A DNA stretch of 64,000 nucleotides, from assembly GCA_029580855.1 (NCBI GenBank), contig JAKPQH010000254.1:1-64000 (forward strand). Direction: 5' to 3'. The position numbers and the translations under genes were made by a program. Positions 55,170 through 63,700 of the stretch are shown here, one piece after another. This DNA comes from a bacterium (lineage in GTDB: Bacteria; Methylomirabilota; Methylomirabilia; Methylomirabilales; 2-02-FULL-66-22). Within the stretch, counting starts at the first letter, position 1. Each line of letters starts with the position of its first letter. The notes beneath the pieces were generated by a model. That model was not told where the DNA came from. It was given only the letters and a program-made list of their open reading frames with translations, and made no database searches.

Positions 55170-58100
55170 ATGACTGATACCCCTCGTCTTATCGAACACG
55201 CGTTTCCATTGAAACAGGCGTCGCTGGATAGTGTTCATGAGAAGAACATCCGGCATGGCCATATCTCTACTTTGCACATTTGGCCAGCGCGGCGACCGTT
55301 GGCAGCTTGCCGGGCGGCGTTGATTGCGACGCTCCTGCCTGATCCGAGCGCGCAGCCCAAGCCGGAAGGTATGAGTGACGAGGAGTGGCGTAAAGAGGTC
55401 ATCCGTCAGCGCCAGGAGTTGTGCGAGAAGATCGGCGGGAAGGTCGTCAAGCAGATCGAGAAGAAGCGGATGCCCAACGGGCAGGTCGTCGAGCGCGAGA
55501 AAGAGGTCACTGAGGGCGGTATCCTCCACTGGGGTCGCGAGACGGAGAACGCGGCCGATCTGGAGTGGTTCCGGCAGGAGATCCGCAAAGCCTACGGCGG
55601 CCGAGCGCCGAAGGTGCTTGATCCATTTGCCGGCGGCGGGGCGATTCCGTTGGAGGCTATGCGCCTTGGTTGCGAGGCAACTGCGGTAGACATCAACCCC
55701 GTCGCGTGGTTCATTCTCAAGTGCACGCTTGAATATCCACAGAAGCTGGCCGGAAAGACATGGCCGCTTCCTGAGTTCGTTCTGCAGAATGAATCGTTCA
55801 TGCGCGAGTTCCTCGCGAAAGCCAAGGGGCTTAGTAAGGGACAGATCACCAAGACCCTGGAGCGGTTGGGACGCAGCCTGAAGAAAGGCGAGCAGGCGGC
55901 GCTCGATCTCGACGCGGGTCAGGGAGTGGGTACCGAGGCGGACCTCGCATGGCATGTCCGCGCGTGGGGTCAATGGGTGCTGGATCGGGCACGCCGGGAG
56001 CTGGCACAGTACTACCCGACCTACGCTGATTTTGAACCGGTCGAGAAGGATGCCTCGAAACCCTACGAGGCGCAACCCATGCGACTTGTTCCATTGAAGG
56101 AGGATGGCACGGCAGACGTGGACGCGCTCAACGCGGAATTCAGCGAGGAATACCTGGCCGACAAACGAAACCCGCGCTGGGTGGCGAAGCCCACAGTCGC
56201 GTACCTCTGGGCCAGGACAGTGACCTGCAAGAATTGTCGCGCCACAATCCCGCTCCTCAAGACGCGGTGGCTTTGTAAGAAGGAGAAAAAGCGGGTCGTT
56301 CTCACGATGGAACCGGTGAAGGCTGACGCGGGGACGCGGGGACGCGGGGACGCGGAGACGGGATGCGAGGAAGCGGTGCCGTTCGTTCAATTCGGGATCG
56401 AGACGAACGTACCCGTCAAAGGCGGGAACCCCGCCCAGCGGCGCGAGCACGATAAACGGATTGGTGCGGGAACCATGTCCCGGTCCGGAGCGAAATGTCC
56501 TTGCTGTCCGGCAATTATGATGATGGAAGATATTCGCCTGGAAGGGCGGGCTGGTCGACTAGGGACGGCGAACACAGCGGTAGTCACGGATGGACCGATT
56601 GGCAAAGAGTACCGACTCCCCACGAAGCCCGAAATCGCGATGGCAGCCAAGGCCCAAGATCTCCTTCCTGCGGTTTTTGCTCAGATTCCATTCGGTTTGC
56701 CGGATGAGCCACTGCCCTCGAAAGAGGCGCTGGGCTTCCGTGTTCCGCTCTACGGCTTCGACAACTGGGGCAAGCTATTCACGCCACGTCAACTCATGGC
56801 GCTCGGAGTCTTTGTAAAGTCGATCGCCAGTTCGGGTCGTGAGATGGCCGATGCTTGGCCGACCATCGAACTTCGCGATGCCATCTTACTCTACTTGGCG
56901 TGCTCTTTGGACCGGGCAGTGAATTATCTCAGTACCATCTGCATATGGGAGCCAGTTGCCGCCGAGGTCAAGCAGACCTTTCTACGTTTTGCCCTCCCAA
57001 TCACGTGGGATTTCGTGGAGGGAAACCCGCTTGCACCGATCGATCGGTTCTTCCAGGGTGCTGTCGGAAGCATGGAGCAAGTCCTTCAGGGGCTCCTACC
57101 TGCTGCAGTTGGGCGTCCCCGGCCGCAGGTTTCTTGCGAGAGTGCATTAGCAAGGGTCGATGAGGAGTTGCAGGACCTCATACTCACCGACCCCCCCTAC
57201 TATGATGCTATTCCATATTCGGACTTGATGGACTTCTTCTATGTTTGGTTAAAAAGGAGTTTGGCACATTCTCCAAAGGACATCAGGGCGATCTTCGCGA
57301 GACCGCTGTCCCCAAAATGGGACAAGGCAACTTGCGACGGTGAGTTGATCGACGATTCAAGTCGACACGATGGTAACGCGGACGCGTCGCGAAAGGCATA
57401 CGAGGACGGAATGTCAGCCGCCTTCGGTACGTGTTGCAGAGCTTTGAATTCATCTGGCCGTCTTGTAGTCGTATTTGCGAATAAGCAGCCCGAAGCTTGG
57501 GGTACTTTGGTTTCAGCCGTCATCCGTGCTGGTTTTGTCGTGCATGGGAGTTGGCCCATTGCCACCGAGATGCGTGGAGGGGTGAGGAATTTTGGCAGGG
57601 CTTCCTTATCGTCTTCTGTCTGGTTGGTATGTAAGAAGCGCCCAGAAGGAACAAGGCCCGGGTGGGATAATCAGGTCCTTGACGAAATGCGGCGCAAGAT
57701 TAGGGAGAAGCTCCGGGAATTCTGGGATGCCGGGATTCGAGGACCGGATTTTGTGTGGGCGGCGACGGGGCCGGCGCTGGAGGCGTACAGCAAGCACCCA
57801 GTGGTGAAGAAAGCGAACGACCCCGGCGAGGTGATGACGGTTTCGGAGTTCCTGACGCATGTCCGGCGAATGGTCGTGGATTATGTGGTCGGGCGCGTGA
57901 TGTACCGGGATGAAGACGACGCGGAGACGGGGCAACAGGGAGACGCGGAGACTGTCACCGCGTCACCGCGTCACCGCGTGGCCGTGTCTGTTCCAGAAAC
58001 ACCGATAGGCGACCTCGACGAGCCCACTGCATACTATCTGCTGCATCGTCACGACTTCGGCATGGACGACGCGCCCGCCGGGGCGTGCATCCTGTATGCG

Positions 58101-58601
58101 ATCTCGTGCGGCATTTCCGATAGGGATCTTGCAAGCACGTGGGACTTGATCGCATTTACGAAGGGGCAGTCGACAGGGGAAGAAGAAGACGCGGAGACGG
58201 GGGGACGCGGGGACGCGGAGATGGCGGGTGAAGAAGAAGAGACGGATGCGGAGGAAGAGTCTGGGAGTAAGGTGAGGCTGAAGACATGGGTACAGCGCAA
58301 GAGTCGGTCACTGGGATATGATGCTCGCGGTGGCAAGCCCATTCCGCTGATTGATCGTGTGCATTGTCTCATGCACCTCTGGAAGGCGGGTGATCTTCAA
58401 AGGGTTGACGAATATCTTGACGGCAACGCCCTCCGGCGGCAGGAGCTTTTCAAGCGGCTTGTGCAGTCGCTGATCGAGCTATCGCCCGCCGGAAGCGAAG
58501 AGCGATCCCTCTTGGAGTCTATCAGCAACCATGTCGGCGCGAAGGGGGCTGCCGCCGAGAGGTTGGCGGAGTTGCCGTTTGCGGCGACTGGAGATGGTTG
58601 A
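55170..58601 (+). CDS. DUF1156 adenine-type DNA methyltransferase, defense-associated
   Basis: The 1143-residue protein begins with the DUF1156 segment (RLIEHAFPLKQASLDSVHEKNIRHGHISTLHIWPARRP). The SAM-binding motif is LDPFAGGG (150-157), and the catalytic motif IV is DPPY (674-677, in LILTDPPYYDAIPYSD). Two CxxC pairs (about 353-356 and 446-449) could form zinc ribbons. Three GC-rich low-complexity insertions, at about residues 386-398, 916-940 and 1006-1018, are translated from GACGCGG repeats and keep the frame. DUF1156 methylases are recurrent partners of DUF499 ATPases and large helicases in defense islands. It lies 207 bases after the protease gene. Confidence 0.85.
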   Translation: MTDTPRLIEHAFPLKQASLDSVHEKNIRHGHISTLHIWPARRPLAACRAALIATLLPDPSAQPKPEGMSDEEWRKEVIRQRQELCEKIGGKVVKQIEKKRMPNGQVVEREKEVTEGGILHWGRETENAADLEWFRQEIRKAYGGRAPKVLDPFAGGGAIPLEAMRLGCEATAVDINPVAWFILKCTLEYPQKLAGKTWPLPEFVLQNESFMREFLAKAKGLSKGQITKTLERLGRSLKKGEQAALDLDAGQGVGTEADLAWHVRAWGQWVLDRARRELAQYYPTYADFEPVEKDASKPYEAQPMRLVPLKEDGTADVDALNAEFSEEYLADKRNPRWVAKPTVAYLWARTVTCKNCRATIPLLKTRWLCKKEKKRVVLTMEPVKADAGTRGRGDAETGCEEAVPFVQFGIETNVPVKGGNPAQRREHDKRIGAGTMSRSGAKCPCCPAIMMMEDIRLEGRAGRLGTANTAVVTDGPIGKEYRLPTKPEIAMAAKAQDLLPAVFAQIPFGLPDEPLPSKEALGFRVPLYGFDNWGKLFTPRQLMALGVFVKSIASSGREMADAWPTIELRDAILLYLACSLDRAVNYLSTICIWEPVAAEVKQTFLRFALPITWDFVEGNPLAPIDRFFQGAVGSMEQVLQGLLPAAVGRPRPQVSCESALARVDEELQDLILTDPPYYDAIPYSDLMDFFYVWLKRSLAHSPKDIRAIFARPLSPKWDKATCDGELIDDSSRHDGNADASRKAYEDGMSAAFGTCCRALNSSGRLVVVFANKQPEAWGTLVSAVIRAGFVVHGSWPIATEMRGGVRNFGRASLSSSVWLVCKKRPEGTRPGWDNQVLDEMRRKIREKLREFWDAGIRGPDFVWAATGPALEAYSKHPVVKKANDPGEVMTVSEFLTHVRRMVVDYVVGRVMYRDEDDAETGQQGDAETVTASPRHRVAVSVPETPIGDLDEPTAYYLLHRHDFGMDDAPAGACILYAISCGISDRDLASTWDLIAFTKGQSTGEEEDAETGGRGDAEMAGEEEETDAEEESGSKVRLKTWVQRKSRSLGYDARGGKPIPLIDRVHCLMHLWKAGDLQRVDEYLDGNALRRQELFKRLVQSLIELSPAGSEERSLLESISNHVGAKGAAAERLAELPFAATGDG
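56325..56361 (+). repeat. GACGCGG repeat, in-frame inside the methylase gene (tract 1)
   Basis: GACGCGGG is repeated four times and followed by GACGCGGAGACGGG-type variants. It translates as ADAGTRGRGDAETG and lies between the two candidate zinc-binding CxxC pairs. Confidence 0.85.
57918..57988 (+). repeat. GACGCGG repeat, in-frame inside the methylase gene (tract 2)
   Basis: The left part is GACGCGGAGACGG and AGACGCGGAGAC; the right part is three copies of CGTCACCG, the same word family in the opposite orientation. It translates as DDAETGQQGDAETVTASPRHRVAVS. Confidence 0.85.
58188..58223 (+). repeat. GACGCGG repeat, in-frame inside the methylase gene (tract 3)
   Basis: GACGCGGAGACGGGGG is followed by GACGCGGGGACGCGGAGA. 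It translates as EDAETGGRGDAEMAG and is bordered by acidic low-complexity sequence. Confidence 0.85.
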
Positions 58602-58731
58602 CGCGGGGACGCGGTGTGGAGCAGCGACACGGAGACACGGAGACGCGGGGAGGCGGAGACGCGGGGACACGGGGAGAAAGACGACACGGAGACGCGGGGA
58701 CGCGGTGAGAGGGTGACGCGGAGACGGGGAG
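58600..58731 (+). repeat. GACGCGG repeat array, left flank of the helix-bundle gene
   Basis: About 130 bases are made almost entirely of GACGCGG, GACACGG and GGAGACGC words. The array begins within the methylase stop codon and ends directly at the ATG of the next gene, whose GGGGAG ribosome binding site is part of the repeat. Confidence 0.88.
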
Positions 58732-59202
58732 ATGGGTAATATCCGGTCGTTCAAGGAGTTGAGGGTGTGGCAACACGCGATGGATGCGGCAATGCGAGTC
58801 TTTGAGCTGACCAAGACGTTCCCGGGTGACGAGAAGTACTCGATGACGGATCAGTTCCGGCGCGCTTCGCGGTCGGTTGCCACGAATATTGCGGAAGCGT
58901 GGCGGAAGCGGCGCTGCCCCGCGGCATTCGTGAGTAAGCTTAACGATGCAGAGGGTGAGGCCGCTGAATCTCAGACGTGGACAGAGCTTGCCTTGCGGTG
59001 CGGATACTTGTCGTACTCCGAGGCGCTTGAATTGGATGGCGTCTTCGACAAGATTCTCGCAGAACTGGTCTGTATGATCGAGCATCCAGAGGATTGGACG
59101 GTCGGCACCAATCGCTCTCCCCGCGTCGCCGCGTCCCCGCGTCCCCGCGTCGCCTCCCAGTCTCGTCGTTCGCAAGCGCATCACAAAGAGAGTGTCCGAT
59201 GA
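58732..59202 (+). CDS. Four-helix-bundle protein (23S rRNA intervening sequence/IVP family)
   Basis: Residues about 5-120 match the IVP family: FKELRVWQHAMDAAMRVFELTKTFP, then MTDQFRRASRSVATNIAEAWRKR and the end LAELVCMIEHPEDW. These small bundles are encoded in rRNA intervening sequences and many other places; their function is unsettled. The last 25-30 residues (TNRSPRVAASPRPRVAS...) are translated from an inverted GACGCGG tract and are not part of the fold. The gene is thus flanked by inverted copies of the repeat. Its stop overlaps the start of the next ATPase gene (ATGA). Confidence 0.85.
   Translation: MGNIRSFKELRVWQHAMDAAMRVFELTKTFPGDEKYSMTDQFRRASRSVATNIAEAWRKRRCPAAFVSKLNDAEGEAAESQTWTELALRCGYLSYSEALELDGVFDKILAELVCMIEHPEDWTVGTNRSPRVAASPRPRVASQSRRSQAHHKESVR
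59115..59159 (-). repeat. GACGCGG repeat in inverted orientation, right flank of the helix-bundle gene
   Basis: The plus strand reads CTCCCCGCGTCGCCGCGTCC and continues as CCGCGTCC copies; its reverse complement is the same GACGCGGGGACGCGG array as at 58600-58731. Confidence 0.85.
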
Positions 59203-60716
59203 CCAACCGCCGCCTCCCATTGGACGACAATCGCTTGTTCGGAAAGCTTCCGGTGGAGCTGGCCGAGAACATTCGTTCGCTCAACCCGTGGTGGAGAGGT
59301 TTGCCTGGGCAGGAGTTGCCGGCGTTCAAGCGGTGGCCGTTCGGGCGGCTCAAGCGGTTACTGATGCAGGGTATGACACCCGCCACCGTTCTACGAGGGC
59401 CGCGGCGCGTGGGAAAGACCATCCTGCTTCGGCAGTTGATCGAGTCCCTGCTCGCCGACGGCGTGGCGCCGCAACGTCTCCTCTATGTGCCGTTCGACGA
59501 GCTTCCGACGCTGCGCGGATTGCGGGAACCCGTCCTCGGCATCGCACGCTGGTACGAGGGGGAGATCCTGAAAAGCACCTTCAATCAGGCGGCTCGCAAG
59601 AAGAACACGGCGTATCTGCTGTTCGACGAGGTACAGAACCTCGATGCGTGGGCCCCGCAGGTGAAGAACCTTGTGGACAACCACAGCGTCCGCGTTCTCG
59701 TGACCGGCAGCTCGTCCCTCCGGATCGAGGCCGGTCGCGATAGCCTGGCGGGCCGGATCACGACGCTTGATGTCGGATCGCTCTTCCTTCGGGAGATCGC
59801 CGACCTTCGTCAAGACGAAGTGTCCTCCCCCTTCTGGCCGGAGAACGGCCTGGAGCATCTGGGCAAGCAAGACTTTTGGATCGAGGCCGTTCGGCATGGA
59901 CGGGCGACCCGGGATCGGCGCGATGCGGCGTTTCTCGCCTTTTCGCAGCGTGGGGCCTATCCCATGGCTCACGATCGCCCGGATGTTCCGTGGGAGGAAG
60001 TGGCGGATCTCTTGAACGAAACGGTCATCAAGCGGGCGATCCAGCACGATCTTCGGATGGGGCCGCGAGGGCAGAAGCGGGACGAGAAGCTTCTTGAAGA
60101 GGTGTTCCGCTTGTGCTGCCGGTATGCGGGGCAGACCCCCGGCCAGGCGGTCTTCGTCCCGGAGATCCAACAGGCGTTGGCGGGCAACATCGGCTGGAAC
60201 CGCATCCTCAATTACCTTCGCTTCATAGATGGTACGCTCTTGATTCGCCTGGTGCAGCCCCTGGAGCTGCGACTGAAGCGGAAAAAGTCGCCGCCGAAGG
60301 TCTGCCTCTGCGACCATGCACTGCGGGCGGCGTGGCTCCAGGAGGTGGTCCCGCTGGCTCCGGAAAGTCTCGCCGCGAATCCCCACCTGACCGATCTGGC
60401 GGGTCACATTGCGGAGAGTGTTCTCGGATACTTCTTCGCCTCGATTCCCCATCTGGACGTGGCGCACTTCCCCCTCCGAGGAAACGAACCCGAGGTGGAT
60501 TTCGTCCTGACGATCGGCACGCGGCGTATTCCCGTGGAGGTCAAGTATCGGCGGCGAATCGACCCGCATGACGACACGCGGGGGCTACGCGCATTCCTGG
60601 AAAAGACCGTCTACAACGCCCCGCTCGGCGTGCTGGTGACGCTCGATGACGACGTGAAGGTTCCCGATCCGCGCATTGTCCCCATCTCGCTCTCAACGCT
60701 GCTCTGGCTGAAGTGA
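59199..60716 (+). CDS. AAA ATPase with DUF4143/PD-(D/E)XK-like C-terminus
   Basis: The 505-residue protein has an AAA_14 ATPase domain with Walker A LRGPRRVGKT (about residues 65-74), Walker B YLLFDEVQNL and sensor VLVTGSSSLRIE. The C-terminal part matches DUF4143: HIAESVLGYFFASI and NEPEVDFVLTIGTRRIPVEVKYR, where D and E-x-K resemble a PD-(D/E)XK nuclease core. Relatives are widespread and little characterised. Its start overlaps the helix-bundle stop by four bases, and the DUF499 gene follows after 16 bases, so it is part of the operon. It may be a passenger. Confidence 0.82.
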   Translation: MTNRRLPLDDNRLFGKLPVELAENIRSLNPWWRGLPGQELPAFKRWPFGRLKRLLMQGMTPATVLRGPRRVGKTILLRQLIESLLADGVAPQRLLYVPFDELPTLRGLREPVLGIARWYEGEILKSTFNQAARKKNTAYLLFDEVQNLDAWAPQVKNLVDNHSVRVLVTGSSSLRIEAGRDSLAGRITTLDVGSLFLREIADLRQDEVSSPFWPENGLEHLGKQDFWIEAVRHGRATRDRRDAAFLAFSQRGAYPMAHDRPDVPWEEVADLLNETVIKRAIQHDLRMGPRGQKRDEKLLEEVFRLCCRYAGQTPGQAVFVPEIQQALAGNIGWNRILNYLRFIDGTLLIRLVQPLELRLKRKKSPPKVCLCDHALRAAWLQEVVPLAPESLAANPHLTDLAGHIAESVLGYFFASIPHLDVAHFPLRGNEPEVDFVLTIGTRRIPVEVKYRRRIDPHDDTRGLRAFLEKTVYNAPLGVLVTLDDDVKVPDPRIVPISLSTLLWLK

Positions 60717-60732
60717 GCAAAGGGAGACTGGC

Positions 60733-63700
60733 ATGGCGAAGTTGCCCTGGACCCCGTGGCACAAGGCGGTGGCGCTACGCGCGGACTTGAAGTCGGGCGA
60801 GCTGCCGCTCCACATGTTCGCGGCCGACCTGTACGATGTGGTGATGCAGCGTGGCAAGCGGCCGGTCTATGAGAAGCCGGAGCAGTTTTTCGCGCTGACG
60901 TTTCCGACGTACAACCTCCGCCGACTAGTAAGGGATGTCGTGCTGCGCCTGGCCGGCAAGAACGACAAGGCCGTCCGGCAGCTGGAATTGACGTACGGCG
61001 GCGGTAAGACGCATACGCTGATCACACTTCGCCATCTGGTCCACGATCCGGCGCGGCTGCCGGATCTTCCTGCGGTGGCCGAGTTCGTCCAGGAGATCGG
61101 TCAGCGGCCGCCGAAATGCCGGGTGGCCAGTCTTTGCTTTGACAAGCTGGACGTTGAAAAGGGCATGGAGGTGCTTTCGCCCGAGGGCAAGGCACGGACG
61201 CTCAAGCAGCCGTGGAGCGTGTTGGCATATCAAATTGCGGGGGACGCGGGGCTCAAGGTCCTCCATGCCGACGGGAAGGCCGAAGAGCGCGACTCGGCGC
61301 CGGCCGAAAATCTTCTCACCGAACTTTTCGAACTTCCTGGCACGGAGGCGCCGGGCGTTCTAATCCTCGTTGACGAGGTTTTGATGTACGCCCGCGAGAA
61401 GGTCGCTCAGGACCCCGAGTGGCGGGCGCGGTTGGCCAACTTCTTCCAATACCTGACGCAAGCGGCCGTCCGGGTGGACCGGTGTTGCCTCGTCGCCTCC
61501 CTCCTCGCCACCGATCCACGGAAGAGCGACAAGCTCGGGCGCGAAATCCAGGCCGAACTCTACGATATCTTCCAGCGCCAGCGCGAGGAAGCCGTGGAGC
61601 CGGTGGTCAAGGAGGACGTGGCCGAACTGCTCCGGCGGCGGTTCTTCACCCCCGAGTCTCTGAGGGATCGCGAGGGCTTCCGGCAGCATGTCATGGCGGC
61701 GCTCAAAGGGATCGCCGCCGTGGACGAACAGACGGCCAAGCAGGGGGCGGAGGCCGAAGAGCGGTTTCTGCGCAGCTTCCCCTTCCACCCGGACCTGACC
61801 GAGGTCCTGTATTCCAAGTGGACGCAGCTTGCACGCTTCCAGCGGACGCGGGGTGTCTTACGAACGTTTGCCCTCGCGCTTCGTTCGGCGGAAGCCTGGG
61901 ATACGAATCCGCTGATCGGGCCCGCGGTCTTCTTGAATGCGCCAGATAGGGAAGGCCTCTCTGAGGCGCTGCGAGAGATGGTCGCCGTTGCCGACACCGA
62001 GGAATGGGAAGGGAAGAAGCAAGCCTGGACCGGCATCCTGGACAACGAATTCTCCCAGGCCAGGCGCATTCAGGTCGAGTCGGTCGGTCTGAAATTCCGC
62101 GAGATCGAGCAGGCGGTCGTCGCAACCTTCCTGCATTCTCAACCGATCGGGCAGACTGCACGCACACGCGACCTCGTGATACTCTTGGCCGCCGCGCGCC
62201 CGGACAAGATCGAGCTTGAGAAGGGGCTCGCTCGATGGGCGCAGACCAGTTACTGGCTGGACGACCTGTATGCGGCGATGGATGAGGGGCAGCTTCCCGG
62301 CACGTGGCGGCTCGGCAATCGGCCCAATCTGACGCAGATGCATGCGGTGGCGGCCAAGAATATGGCCGATGATACGGTCCGCGCTCGTTTGCTGGACGAG
62401 ATCGGCAAGGTCAAGGCGCTCACGGCGAGTGCCTCGGCGATGGGGGTGCGCGTCCACACGCTGCCGCCCCGACCGCGAGACATCGAGGATGACGGCGCCT
62501 TCCATTACGCCGTTTTGGGTTTGCAGGCGGCGTCGGAATCCGGCAAGCCAAGCTCTACCGCCGCGCTCTTCCTGAACGAGACCACGGGTCCCGACAAGCC
62601 ACGCGTGTATCGAAACGCGGTCCTGCTTGTGGTGCCGTCTCGGGACGGAGTTGAATTGGCGTTGGCGAGAGTGCGGGACTACCTGGCCTGGGAAGTCGTC
62701 CGGGATGAGATTCGAAAACAACAGAAAGATGGAAACGTGGACCCAGCTCGTGCGCAGACGCTTCAAATCAATATCGACAAGGCTAAAGGGCGGATGCCCG
62801 AGGCGATCAAGCAGGCGTACTGCGTCGTCGTGACGGTCTCGGAAAAGGACGAGGTCCAGGCCTTCAAGATCACCGTGACCGACGAGCCGCATTTTACGCT
62901 CATCAAGAACGATAAGCGTTCCCGTATCCAGGATACCGCCATCGAGGCCGAAGCGCTCCTGCCGGATGGTCCATATAATCTGTGGAGAACTGGCGAATCG
63001 TCCCGGCGCGTCAAGGACCTCGGCGGCGCGTTTGCGCAGCTCCCGCACCTGCCGAAGATGCTCAAAGCCGGCGCCATCCTGGACACGCTGGCGGGCGGAT
63101 GCGAGCGCGGCACATTTGTCCTGCGGCTCGTCCGTCCGGATGGAACGTCCCGAACCTGGTGGATGTCGAGACCGGACGAGAACGCATTGAGCGATTCCGC
63201 TCTGGAGCTTGTGCTTCCCCAGGCAGCCGAGCTGGGAGACATCGGACCAAGTTTGCTGGCTCCTGGAAGGCTGCCAGGGCTCTGGGTGACGCCAGAGATT
63301 GCCGCACAGGTAGTAGCGGACTACTTCAACGGGTCAACGGTAGTTCAGGTCGAGCGGACAGGATACACGGAGCCGATGCCCATTCCGAAAGCGGCAGCGG
63401 CCGTTGTCGAAAAGGCGATCGGCAGCGCGATCGAAGCGGGTAACCTCTGGTTGCTGTCCGGCCCGGCCAGCCTTCTGGGCGAACCGATACCACCGGGCGT
63501 CTTGAATCCCGGTGCTCATCTGAGCGCCCCGCCACCCGTCATTGCTCCAGCCGAGATCCTTCCGGAGAACCTCCCGTCGCCGTGGAAAGACGGGATCGCC
63601 TCCGGGCTCTCCCTCGCGACGGCCCTCTCGGTAAAGGTTGGAAAGACGTTGCCGTGGAAGACCATCCGGGACAGTCTCAATGCCGCCCTGCAGGCACGGT

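Noticed and set aside
58732-59202. Avd accessory gene of a diversity-generating retroelement
   Set aside because: The helix-bundle family overlaps with Avd, but there is no reverse transcriptase, template repeat or variable repeat nearby.
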